Position numbers and translations under genes: made by a program. From Burhinus oedicnemus (taxonomy: Eukaryota; Chordata; Aves; Charadriiformes; Burhinidae), in assembly GCA_008921705.1 (NCBI GenBank), contig VFFE01007789.1, positions 2,687,777 to 2,751,776 on the forward strand: 64,000 nt of DNA, read 5' to 3'. The notes under the pieces were generated by a model, which was not told where the DNA came from, did no database searches, and saw nothing but the letters and a program-made list of their open reading frames with translations. Below are positions 49,701 to 62,500 of the stretch, piece by piece. Within the stretch, counting starts at the first letter, position 1; each line of letters starts with the position of its first letter.

Positions 49701-52700
49701 AAATATCAGAGAGAGTGATAAGTTTTGACAGCTGATCAAGCAGTGAGGGAACATCAGAGTTTTGGTAATGGATGTGTGACTTGTGTACATACTCCTGCCA
49801 AACCGGACGTTATTTCATTTAGCTTGTTTAAGAGTCGGTATGGACCTGAAGGCACAGACAATGGAAATGGCACATGAGGATGAGTATAACAATGCCTATG
49901 AGTCTTTGAGGAAGGCTGAAATGAAAGAGTTGTCAGTCCTGGCCATTCTTCAGATTATATTGATGATAATTCTATGTTGTATGACACGTACTGGGAATCA
50001 GTGCCATTGACTGGCAGTCTTTCATTCATGCATCTGTAATAAGTCTGCATGTTTTTTTGAAGTTGGGCAAGGATTCAGTAAAAGCAGAGGAAATCCTTGG
50101 AAACATATTTTGTCAAAAATGTCTTGCAAATATCTGGTTTATTGTCCCTGGGGAAACTGTTTCAGGCTAGAAAAATAGATGTGTAGATTATACAGAAACT
50201 GTTCCAAAATCATGAGTATAATGGAGGAAGATATCTCAAGTCGATATGGACCACCAACTTTTTGACAGATTCAGATTCTAATTCCCCAGAAAAAATAGTC
50301 AATGAGTGCATCTGTTTACTGTGTTGGGCTAGATTTACTGCGGATTTGTATTACATTAACCTCTTCTTTTCAGAGCACCATCTCATGGTTTACAATAGCT
50401 ATATTGATACAGTGCTGGGCTTTTTATGTTAAATATAACGTTTGGGGTAGTTGTATTAGATGGCTGAAGAAGAGTGTTAGTCTGAATCGAGAATCAGATA
50501 ATACAGGCTTTTTCCTTAGATTTTTTTTTATTGGCCTTTTGTATGTCTGGAGACAAATCACTCACTTCTGTGTCCCAGCTCTTTCATCTGTTAAAATGAA
50601 GATAATGATAGTGATTTCCTACATTAAACACCTTCAGATCGCTAATCCAAGATGCTACTTAAGAGTTAAGTGTCACTTATTACTAAATTCCCCACTTCTA
50701 CAATGATCCCTGTGCCGAATGTAAGCCTTGAGCACATGCTTCACTGACTTCCTAAATTGAAATAGACTGAAGCATATGTTTAACATCTGTCTTTAATTGG
50801 GGACCTATAGCTGGAGAAGAAGCCATGAAGCGTTTTGAGGTCTCTGAATTCTAAATTTACTTCTTTCCAATGCACACCAAAACTCATGTTTGCTCATCCT
50901 CAGGGGAATATTACAAAGCTCATCTTTCTAAGCAGTCTTTTCCAACACGAGCAGTGTGCACTGTCTGGAAGTTTTATTAGCAAAACCAGTTTATGAATGT
51001 ATTTAACTGCTTACAGTTAACTTGCTAGTTTCCTTACTTACTCTGAACTAGAGAAATACTCCTATACTGTTTATTATATTGTGGTTTTTTTAGATTGCAT
51101 CCCTATTATTCCCCTCATTAATTCTATTTGTTAATTCCTCGTTGGGTTTCAACTACTGATAGAGTTGGTACTGGTTTGTCATGGAGGTCTCACTTTTAGA
51201 TATATGGTCATGACAACAGCTGGCTCCATTTTATCTGGTGAGACTCCTCTTATACTGTAACAATTTATGCCAGATAATCCTCTCTAGCATTAAATAGGTT
51301 GCAGTTTATGAAGTCCTGAATGTCTGTTGATTCTTACTGCAGTTTCAGATCATATACGAGATTGTTTCTGCCCTGCTTAAATGAGAATGGGGAATTTTAG
51401 CAGTTCACGTTACCAAAAAATAGAAATAGCAGAAAAGTCAGTGTAACTTTGCACCCCTCTACACAAAGCAGAAGTGTGCTGCTTTGGCTTAATGATACTA
51501 TCATGGTAGCTACTGTTGTGCTTCTAATACAGAAAATATTCTGTAGCAGTTACTCAATGATGTATAGGCTGTTGTAGTCTGTGAATTAAATATTTGTTTA
51601 AATTGTGCTATTTTTGCAAAGGACAAAAGAAGACAAGTCAAATAAAATGCCAGAGTACTGATATTCCCTAGACTCTAATGTATATTAAGGGATTGTTGTT
51701 TGGACCACTTAAAGAGTATTTTGTACTTTTAACAGTGAAATGTTTAGTGATACAAATCTGAATGTTTGTACTAGATAAATGGACCCTTACACAGGCTGCA
51801 TGGGATCAGCACTTCACTCTTGTTACAGCAGTATGCTCATAAGACACTTTGCTGTTCATTTTAAGTATGTAGTAAATGGCGGCCAAGTTTGCAGCAGCCA
51901 CTTAAACATGACAGAGGAAAGTGATGTTCAGAGAGTTGTTTTTTGACTTACATGTTACAGCAAGATTTATACAAGTAATTAATTTCTGGGCTCCCGCTGC
52001 AAATTTTTAAAGAATTATTTGAAAATTGGAATACATTTTATATACAGTCAGCAGTTTTAAGGCTTTCATGTTGGCAATAGAATAGCTTTCAATATGGGCA
52101 TTAAAATAAATTAAGATGAAATACCTGCACCGTGGGTCTTGAGTGGAGCAAGGTTTACAGTAGGAGGCTAGAAATCATATGTAATTTCAATCCAAATTCA
52201 ACTAAATCAGTGAAGATTAGAAAGTAACTGTCATCTTTCCTTTGAGGAATGACTGACATGGTTGCTGTGTTTGCCAGCTTTTATTAAAGGAATTTACTGC
52301 CGCTTTTGACTATTTTGAAAGCACTAATCTAATTGTTAAGTGGGTAGAAATGTACAGAGTGTCATCCTGCTCACTTAGTAAATGAATTTTTTGCAGGGTT
52401 GATATACAGAAACACAACACAATAAAGCTTATTTAAGTTGCTGTAATGTAACAAAGAGATTAAATGCATTATCTTCAATGTGACAGCTACATTTTATTCT
52501 CTAGGGAGTGTTTTGAAGCATTTATTCTGTGCAAGAAAGAAAAACTTCTGGTCTGACACACATTGAAGTTTCACATAAGAAATAACAGTGTAAAATTAGT
52601 AGACCTCATCATGAATAATTCAGGATTTCTAACTTCATCTGAGGCTTGTCTTTACAAATTAAGTTAATAGTAAATTGAATGGTAAATACTGATTTGAATG

Positions 52701-55165
52701 AGATAATAGACTTTTTTCTTCATAAAAAATTTAAATACTGGGACCAACTATATAAATTAGATGAAAGAGAGCCAAAGCCCTTAAAGTACTCATTTTACTT
52801 ATAGTTCTATCCAAACCATCCAGTAATTGACCAATATGACTAACAAAAATACTATTGATTGTAGAGAATGTTTTGAAAGAAGAGAAGAGTATCTAGTGAC
52901 CGTAAGTAGTCCCTGTGCAATGTGATTGTCGAAACCACTCGATAGCCTCATCTGGACTAAAGCAGGTATTTGTGCACTTAAACATGTTAATTACGTTTTT
53001 AGAAGAAACTAGATCATTTATGTACTTCTATCATATTAAATATGATGTAGATTGAAGACACCCAGATACTGATGGTTCTCCAACCAGATGAGCAACTCCT
53101 TATCACACAATTAATGAATCAAGAATCAATCAGAACCCTGGAAAAAAAGGGGATTTGTAGCTGCACGCTTTGAGAATCCTAACGACCTGTTTCTGGGCCC
53201 CTGAGGGAGGAAATAAGTGCCTTTCAGCATTCCAAGGAACTCCAGCTACTTGCAGTTCCAGAATAAAGCATTTACTGCAAAACCAAGTTGGAATAAGCAT
53301 GGACTTCTGTGAGGGTGCTTATTTTGTTTAATTATTTGTTATTTTATAATGTTTAAAATACTACGGGTTTATATTTGAAAAAAAAAAAAATCCTATGAAT
53401 GTCTTTTTTACAAGAAAAGTTTACCATACTTGCCTCTTTCTCCTACATTGTGCAGCCCTTCCTAGGAACTTCTTCAGGGCATACTCCTGTTGGAGACCAG
53501 AGGCCCTGCCGAGTAAAAGCTTATCTTGTAGAATGAAGGCCATAGGCAGTAAGCCCAAAGTCTCAAATGTAAGACGCTGAAGTCCATGCCTGCTAATATA
53601 GCTGATACCTCATTGGAAAGACATGAAAAGTTCTTTTCAGAATATTAAAATAACCTAAATAAAGCCCTTTGTACCATTACAGAAGCATGTGAGAGTTTTG
53701 TAACATGAATCACAGGTAATGTGATGGTGAGGGTCTGTTAAATCCTGATGAGACCACCACTTGCAGATGAAATGAAAATACTATTGGTAAATTCCTGAAC
53801 CTACCATTCAAATCTCGTGATAAATTCTCTTTTTTAATGTGCTGTCCTGGGGCACCAGTTACAGCGTGTCAGCAGGTAGCATGGAGGCTTCTGTGCCACT
53901 GTTGGCAGGGGGAGTTCAGCACTGCTTTTATTTGCCAGTGCACCACGTGGTGTGTTGAAATTTCAAGGAAGATAGTTATTTCTTTATTTTTGTTCTATGT
54001 TTACCTTTTTGTTTTTTTTTAAGTGGCAGGAATATTATTGTCTGCCCTGTTTTCTGATCGGAGTTAATTTAGTCCCCAAGTAAGCACAGAGCTAGGCTCC
54101 CAGTGAGGTGAAGGACAAGTCACTTGACTATCTCTGTCCCAAGACTGGTATTTATTATGCAAATAAGAACAAGTTGCATGTAGAATATTTCCATGCCCTT
54201 TGCTACTGATATCCCTTTCTGTAAGAAGGTGATCTGCAAAGCCTGAAAATCTGCTTATACCATGTACAGGATAATGTTAATGTGAGGATATGTAGTAAAA
54301 ATACGTGATTTTAAATGTCCAGTTGGAAGTCGATGAGATCACTTCTGCATTTAAGCCTGTATATAAATGTGTAGAAAAAAGTCTTAATTATTGGGCAGGG
54401 GTGTGCATAAGTATTTACATACTCATGTTAAGGCACATATACATACACGCTTTTATGCAGATATAACTATGTACTATATTAATAATTAATATTTAAATGA
54501 GAGAGAGCAGAAAAAATACTGTCTCTAAGTAGTCTGCATAGCAAATGAGCAAATAAACAAAAAATCAGGCTTGGGAAACCTGCTGGCAAATATTTGACTT
54601 CTCTTTTGGAGCTTCTATATTCTGAGCATGAACTGTAGCCTTGTTTTTTATGTTCTTGAAGCACTGCGCATTTTAGTACCCAGAACAGCAGTAAATTGAG
54701 TGTCTGACAGCTCTTGAAATCCATGTTCTGTTGCTTTCAGGTTGAATGCATTCTGAAATCAATGGAAGAAAATGTACAATTTTTATACATGTTTAATATA
54801 TTTCTTCCAGAAAAGGTCAAATGAAGTGGAACATTTCATTTTCAGTGATCTTGTGTTTGTGGTGGTGGCAGATGAGAATTATGTTGATCAGATCAAGCTG
54901 CTGGCTGAGATGCTCTTGCAATAGGCAGACATGTTTGTGGCTCAGTGAGTGCAGAGGGAAGATACAGAACTGTCATATAAATAACATGAATACATTAATC
55001 TATGCACTTAGTCTATGCACTTAACCTACTGCTTGTAGATTCAGTGTGCTTCAGTTAATTATTTTTATGTTGAACTAGAAGTTTTATTTTGCAACAACTG
55101 AAGTGTTACAGCCCTATTTCCTATTACTTGGGAATTACATAAGGTTACAATAAAGGGATGTCTAG

Positions 55166-55185
55166 GTGTGTGTATATACACACAC
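55166..55185. repeat. 20-bp perfect palindrome of TG/TA/CA dinucleotides
   Basis: Alternating purine-pyrimidine sequence, GTGTGTG then TATA then CACACAC, reading the same on both strands. It can form a cruciform or Z-DNA. It is most likely a compound microsatellite. Confidence 0.9.
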
Positions 55186-55983
55186 ACATGTTCTTAAGGC
55201 ATCTTCCTCTGATTGGCAATAACAATCTAAAACATCTGCTTCTGAGCATAATGGTTGGTGAAAAATGTATCAAGTAGTTTGGTATCTAGTGTATGCATGG
55301 AATTAAATTGACTTTAGCAGTACAAAAAAGTGAAGGCAATTAAAAGCTACTCTGTAATACCATTTTATACAGGTTTTAGCCAGTAACAGAACTTGTGCAA
55401 CATATTTCATTGATTTTTTTAATTAATATTGTTGTTTGTTTTTATCTTTTCTGCAAGAAGAAAAGAAAATTTCACTAGCTTCAGTTAGAAGCAAGTTCCC
55501 TGAAGACAGTGATGACGTATGAAGGAAAAAGAAAGGAACGGGTTTCACGTTATTGTGTGATTCAGGATAGGAATGGTCTCATAAACAAAATTAACAGTTA
55601 TTGGCAAAAGATAGTGGGTGTTATAAAATTTCTTGTCTCTAAGATATTGAATATCTGAGTGGAGAGAACTAAATCGAAAACATTCAGGTCTGGGAGATTA
55701 GAGCTTTCTGAAAGTAAACAATTTTGATTGTCAGTGACTCCCACTTCCTTGGTTTTTTATCTGGGGTACAAACAGTTGAATATCCTCAATTTTGCTTTCA
55801 CTTTTTGGATTCAAAGTGAAGTCTGTCTGCAAAAGCTTAAGATCCCTGCTAAGAAACCTGTGCAGAGCTGCAGTTTTGCTCTGGTTTGCTAATGTTGTAG
55901 AAATTGGACCTCTTCTCAGATTTAACACACCCTATAGCTTAACACATTAGGGGGTGAACAGCGGGAAATTTTAATAACCTATC

Positions 55984-56593
55984 AAAAGCCAACCGTATCC
56001 TGGGCTGCATCAAAAGAAGCATGGCCAGCAGGTTGAGGGAGGTGATTCTGCCCCTCTACTCCACTCTGGTGAGACCCCACCTGGAGTTACTGCATCCAGC
56101 TCTGGAGCCCCCAGCACAAGAAGGGCATGGACCTGTTGGAGCAGGTCCAGAGGAGGGCCACAAAGATGATCAGAGGGTTAGAGCACCTCTGCTATGAGGA
56201 CAGGCTGAGAGAGTTGGGGATGTTCAGCCTGGAGAAAAGAAGGCTCCAGGGAGACCTTACAGCAGCATTCCAGTATCTGAAGGGCGCCTACCAGAAAGCT
56301 GGAGAGGGCCTTTTTACAAGGGCATGTAGTGATTGGACGAGGGGTAATGGCTTCAAACTGGAAGAGGGAAGGTTTATATTAGATCTCAGGAAGACATTTT
56401 TCACTGTGAGGGAGGTGGAACAGGTTGCCCAGGGAAGTTGTGGAGGCCCCATCCCTGGAAGTGTTCAAGGCCAGGTTGGATGAGGCTTTGAGCAATCTGG
56501 TGTAGTGGGAGGTGTCCTTGCCCATGGCAAGGGGATTGGAACTTGATGATCTTTAAGGTCCCTTCCAACCTAAACCATTCTGTGATTCTATGA
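55984..56593 (+). mobile_element. CR1 copy E, 3' end only, plus strand
   Basis: The only plus-strand CR1 in the window. It begins abruptly at AAAGCCAACCGTATCC within the reverse transcriptase C-terminus. It continues through '[18 protein letters not shown]' and '[19 protein letters not shown]' (56127-56483) and ends with the 3' tail TGTGATTCTATGA at 56581-56593. The short length is typical of 5' truncation on insertion. It shares the GAGTTACTGCATCC variant with copy C, where copy A has GAGCACTGCGTCC, so it belongs to the same sublineage as C. Confidence 0.95.
56127..56483 (+). pseudogene. CR1 copy E, C-terminal fragment of ORF2
   Basis: A 118-codon frame matching the C-terminal end of CR1 ORF2: '[20 protein letters not shown]', '[14 protein letters not shown]', 'NGFKLEEGRFILDLRKTFF'. 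It loses frame near 'VREVEQVAQGSCG', where the expected 'HWNRL' stretch is damaged. It has no catalytic residues and no known function on its own. Confidence 0.9.
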
Positions 56594-59500
56594 TCAAATT
56601 TTGCACATTGGAAGTTGCAGCATATCCCCTAGATAAGCAAAAACAGTTGGATAGTTTGTCTTATGTTTTCACGGAACCAGATCCTCTTAGGAGTGGAAAT
56701 ATAGTTTCTCTGACAGACCCACTCCATCAAAGTACTGGTATAAACTTCTTTTATCTTCAGTGACTGTTGTGGAGACCTCTGGCTACCCCCTTTTCTGCCT
56801 GCACAAATCACTTTGTGCTGCTGAACACATGTGACAGATGAAGTGGGAGGAACAGACAAAAGTCCATTCTGTAGAAATTAGTATCTGAGCTGAACTATAC
56901 TTTGTAATCCACTGCAGTGCAGAATATGAACTACAGTCCAGCAGATATAAAGGTGTTAAAACTACCACTCCTACATGTGATCTTATTGCAAGAGTTTGAG
57001 CAACATACATACAGATGTATTTGTACATGTAGTCTACATACTGGCTTTATGTGGATGGATCAAGCTCCCTTCCTTCAGTATTAATCACTTGCGCCACAGG
57101 TCCTCTGACCTTGCTGCATAGGATTTTGTGTCTGCTTGTGGTTGTGAATGGGAGTACCAAGACTTTCCATATAGCTTGTAACCACTGATGGCTTTTAAAC
57201 AAATTCGTGCCAAGCAACATAAAGATCCTATTACAGGAAGTGAAAGCATTTGCTCATCCCATTGGGATACTGAGCTCACCGTCTCTTTGAGGTTTAATCG
57301 GTACTTTAATTGCAGTTTAACTGGTATGAAAGGCTTTGTACTAAAGCAAATCAGAAATTCAATGTATATATTTTTCTATGTTTCCTTTACCTGTCTTAAA
57401 GGCCTTTAAAAATTCTGAAGGGAGTTGCTCTTTAAAAAAAAAAGAAAGCTTAAGGTTTCCCTTTATCTTAGAAGGCACAAAATGTTGTGTCTAGTAGGAT
57501 ACTCGTGGAATACAACCTTGTCAACCTGCATGGCCAAAATGTGCAAACCCAGTGTCTTCTCTGTAGATGCAACTGTGTTTTGCTGGAGTATTCTGTGGGA
57601 CTTTTACATCATTATAGTTCGTTATTGTGACTGAATTTTAACTATAAAGGACCTGGGATTGATCCATAACCTAATGTAGTTGAAACAAGTTGTGCTGATG
57701 GCAGGTGCTTCTTTCATGTGCTGGCAGCAGTGTGAGGCCTCTGCCTGGAAGGTGAGGGGAAAATCATGGCCATCACACAGCTTAGATGGACTTTTAGGAT
57801 GAGAGCAAATTGCTGATGCAATATTTAGGAAAAAATCTTAAGTATTACAGCTCAGGTTTTTTTCACACTTTGTGTTGACAGTGAGTCTGATTTTAATGTT
57901 ACCGAAGGCTGGAGTCTATTTACACTTTTTTTTCTAGTAGTATATATTTTTTGAATAGGAAGGTTCAAACCCACTCAATTTTATATTAGCAGATTTTCAT
58001 AAGAGGTTATTAATGGTAGTCGATTTTCAGAAGGTATGGACTTGAGTTATTATTCTGTCAAGCCATAAATGGCTTAAATTTCTGGATCTCACAAACATGA
58101 TCCCTGAAAACTTACTTATTCTTTTTTCCCTGAGCCCCTGACCCTCACATTAGGATGCATGAGGCCTCATTTGAAACAAATTACTTTTAAAACCAAAGCT
58201 TTTTTCAGCCCCGGGAGATGTGCATGATTAGAGGGTTACTAAGCACTTAAACACAATCACTCAGGCTGTAAGAAAGAAATATATTAATGGAAGGGATCAG
58301 CAAGAATCAATAATTTGCTGGAAGACCTCAGAGAGAGGGAAAAGTCGTCCCTCTGGCTTTTAATTTTGGAATCAGCATTAAGATGTGCTGAGTACTCATG
58401 ATCCTCATAAGATTTGCCTTTCATTATTAACAGTGGATAGGATGATTTTGTTTGTAAAAAGGTACACATAACAAGGATGGAGGGAAAAACACAAAGATTT
58501 AATTCTTGAAATGATTTGAAAAAGCACCTGGGTTGATGACATGTTTTAAGTAAGTTCAGTTGCATAGATGAGACTGGTGAAGGTAAGCAAAAGGTAACAG
58601 TGAAGTAGCTGCCTGCTCTGTGGCCATGAACTTTGAGTGACATACCAAAAATAATGTGGTGTCTCCTCCTTCTAGTACAATTATCTGTATGATGTAATAA
58701 TTACTTGTCCTATATAGTGTAATTTGCAGTTTTCTGAGAGCACATTTCCCAGTGCTTCTGCAGCTGTAAAGATGATCAGATAACAGAGAATTCGACCTGC
58801 ATTTTCTAATCTGGGCCACACTGCAAAACTGGAGTCTGTCTCATTTGTGCTTTAGTGCAGGGGACCTATTCATGCACGTGCACATAAATATATGTGTACA
58901 CAGGTACATATGGGACCACTCACAAACTTATATATGTATTTTTTTAAGGTTGCAATCAGCTGTATTTGGCCCCAGAAAACCATTCTGACACAAAGAGATT
59001 ACAGAACCACTGCACTAAGTTCCCCCTTCCTAGCTTTAATATTTTATGTTTACACCTACATAGTGGCTGCATAGGTGAACAATAATTTACTGTATTGCAC
59101 ATTGTTGTTGAAAAAAATAATTACTCCCATTTTACAGGTAAAGAAGTGAGAAACAGAAACATTAAGGACTCTTGAAATCATTTGGAAGTCTATGACAGAG
59201 TCAGTACTAAAAATCAGAATTACTGAGTATCATTTCAGTATCTTAACCATATAATTTTCACTTTCTAGAAATCCTCTACTAACGCATTAGAAGAATGTTA
59301 CAGACACTTCACGCTGTCAGAAGGAGTGACAGAAAAAGTTATGGGGTTTGGTCTACTCTCCCTTTATTATGAATTTGTTCAAATATACAATCTGAGCTAG
59401 TTTCATCTCCTGTCTAATCCTTCTGTTCAATATGTCTATAGGTTACTTATTCCGCTGGGGGAAGCTCCTTAAGAGTATGTCTGTACTGGAGCAAGTGCTT

Positions 59501-62500
59501 CCATGAACACACGCACACTGATATTTTTATTTCTTTTATCCTTCTCTAACCTTTTTCTTAGATTTCACCTAACTGGTAGGCAAAATGATCACCAACATTT
59601 AGTCTACATTTAGTCAGTGTAACTAACATGCAGAACTCATCTGAAGACATCAAAATGTATTGGAGGTCATGCAAAATGACTGCAAAATGAGCAGTCAGGG
59701 TGACATGACGATAATGCAGTCAGCTGTGGTGTGGAAGAAGGCTGCCCCCAACCTGGCGTAGTAGCATGTGTGTGTTTTGTGACAGCTCAAAACAGAGCCT
59801 TTTACATCTAAAAGTACAAGAAGGATTTAGGTAGAAAGAATAGGTAGTTATCTGGGCTTTAGCCAGGAAAATGGTATAAAACTCACTACTTCTTGAAATT
59901 TGCTGCACAACCTCAGGCTCTAAATAACACATTAGAATAATACTTTAGAAAATTCCTAGTCTAAACAGACACTGTTTTTGTAATGCTCAATCACTTCAAG
60001 GCAGTAACAGACTAGACTGGTAACTGCAAGATTGCAGACATCCAGATTCATATGAATATGCTTAATTAATACTGTAGCAGCAGAATTGGGTCCACAGTGA
60101 GCATAAACAAAGAGCCCATTGACGAATGGCTTCAGTGTCCCTTTTGGGCCAGGCCTTCTTCCTCTCAGTCTTCATAAGTAGGCTTCCTGTGCATTCACCC
60201 AAAACCACTGTTCTCAACTATAACCTCTATTTTATTTATTTATTGCTATATGGAGAGGTTTATTTTTGGAAAGAAGAAAATAACTCATGTTGCATTCTTT
60301 GTGCCTTGCTGCTATTTTCTCTCTTAGAAGAATATTCAGCTCTATTTTTTACTTTCTCTATGGTCCCTGTGCTCTAGCTGTGGTTTTTTAACACCTAATA
60401 TCACTTTGCATTACATTCGCTTACAAATCAGTGTGCATCCTGATGACCTACATTAAACCTAATGACCCTTCTTGTAGCCAGAGAAAATCAAATCAATACA
60501 AGGACATGAAGGAAGCACAAATACCATTTTAGACTTGAATATAATAAATAGAAACAGATGTGTCACAGAGGTTACTGAGTCGAAGTTAAACCTACTGAGC
60601 AAAAACCTGGGAGCTCCAAACTGAGTCTTACAACAATTTGATTCCTAAGGAAGTGGAAAGAAATCAATAGAAAGTTAGTCATCCATTTTCACAGAGGCCA
60701 TACTTTTGGTTTCTATCTTCCTGGCCAAGTTTCTGTCACTATTAGGTGGATCAGACTGGGATTTGTCTCTAAACATAAATAAGAGTTGTTCTTGCCCTTG
60801 TATTTCCGAAAGTCGTTTCTTATGTTACATGTGATCGTCACTCTGGTGTTCAGACAAATAGTCCACTTACTAATTCAACAAATGCTTTAGCAGAAATGGT
60901 TTTGGTATAATATAGTTAACAGGTATTTAATTTCTCTGTTCTTTCTCATTTTGTGTATACATGTTCCCTATCTTCCTCTAGTTTTTACAGTGTACACACA
61001 CACATACATACATTAAATTCTTTGTATATTACAATTACCAATGATACGCTGTGATGTCAAGATCTTAGTTTTATCACTGCATTTCTTTTGGCTGGCAAAC
61101 ATGTGCCATAACGCTTTATGTATGTTAACAAGGCAGAGGTGCACTAATAAGAAAAAATCCTCTCTGCAGAGTACAAGAGCCCTTTTGGCAGCAGAAAGAA
61201 TGAACTTATGTGCAGATCAGCTAAGCTGTGGTGACGAGGACGTTAATGGAACAAGCTGTGGTGCAAAACCAAGCTCTTCATTAGCCTTCGAGTGCTGGGG
61301 TGTTAGATCAAGAGAAAGGTAAAGAGCGACTGGATGTGCTGTTTTACTCCTCTGCTTTCTGACCTGGCTCTCTCCACTTCAGATCCATGGCTGATTTCTG
61401 TTGCATTAGAATATGAAATTCTTTATACAAAAAGACGTATGTAGCAGACAGGATACAGGGTTTGCAGCTAGCTATATGCGTGATTTTTTTATTTTATTTT
61501 GTTTTTTTCTTCTGGAGGTCATGAGGCCACCTTGAAAGTTTCTGCAACCTCCTTTCCTCTCTGGGGCTGATAACCCTCTGAGTCCTCACGTGCTGGCAAG
61601 CTTCTGCAGCCTCAGCAGCTCTGCAGGTAGAGTTGAACTTTTCTGAGTTAATGCGCTCTTCTCAGTTACTTTTATCATTTACACCGTCAGGCTTGGAATA
61701 ATTTGTAATAAAAAATCGGCAGTTAAAAATTTTCTTTTCCGCTTCCTTTCTCTTCTTAACCTGAGATTTAATTACTTGCTATGATGTTTTTAGTGTAAAC
61801 ATGGAAGCATTTGTGTATGTAAAGAAGGAGCTTTGAGCACAAAGACTATAAACAAGCAAGGAAAATAGCACCTCAAGCCAGAATAAAGGATGAATTTCAT
61901 GCTGTTGTTGCTATTATATGCTTTCCAGACTTCGGTAACTGAGGTAAATTTTCCATTGCAAATGCAGTTTTCAATGTCTCTGAAGAGTAACATAGTCCAT
62001 TCCAGGAGAAGGAAAGCACTGAATGTAGATTTAAGGGTTGGGTAGAGTTTTTTGCACCTTTGTTATTTTGTTTTTAGTTCGATTGGTTTTACTTCTTGGT
62101 TTAAAGAAAAGGTGGAGGAGGATTACTATTATAATTTTTACAGATTTTTTTGTTGTGGAGCTTGTAAATTTCAAGATTAAGTCCTGACTTTCTGAAGTTA
62201 ATGTCAAAATGTGGTATTTAAAAAAAAATATATTTCCTTTTGGAAAAGCCTTTGTTTTCATACATCTAAAGTAGCACAGACTAATTATGCCACAATTATT
62301 TTATTTGCTGAGAATATGATCTGGTTGTTCACTATTTGCAATGTTTGGTTACAACTTGGCTTCACAATAGGAAGGACTACATTTTTCTGAAATAAGAAAC
62401 AGTCTGATTTTGAGTTTAAAAAAGAAGTGAGAGTTTAAGATTAAACTGCAAATATTTAATATGTGAAAAGTTGAATGGTAGCAACAATTGAAAAATGTGG

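Larger units (their letters stand above)
40541..55983. other. AT-rich noncoding stretch, no gene recognised
   Basis: About 15 kb with no gene or intact mobile element that I can name. The longer open frames, for example 40828-41262 and 50302-50706 on the plus strand, translate to hydrophobic sequence without domains, as random frames in T-rich DNA do. A GC-richer block lies at about 46420-46740, and a 20-base palindrome at 55166-55185. Confidence 0.6.

Noticed and set aside
50302..50706. 134-codon plus-strand open frame with hydrophobic stretches
   Set aside because: No recognisable family and no splice or promoter context. The hydrophobicity follows from T-rich codons.
54150..54165. Octamer-like ATGCAAAT, also near 41574
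   Set aside because: A single 8-base match is expected several times by chance in AT-rich DNA of this length, and there is no supporting context.
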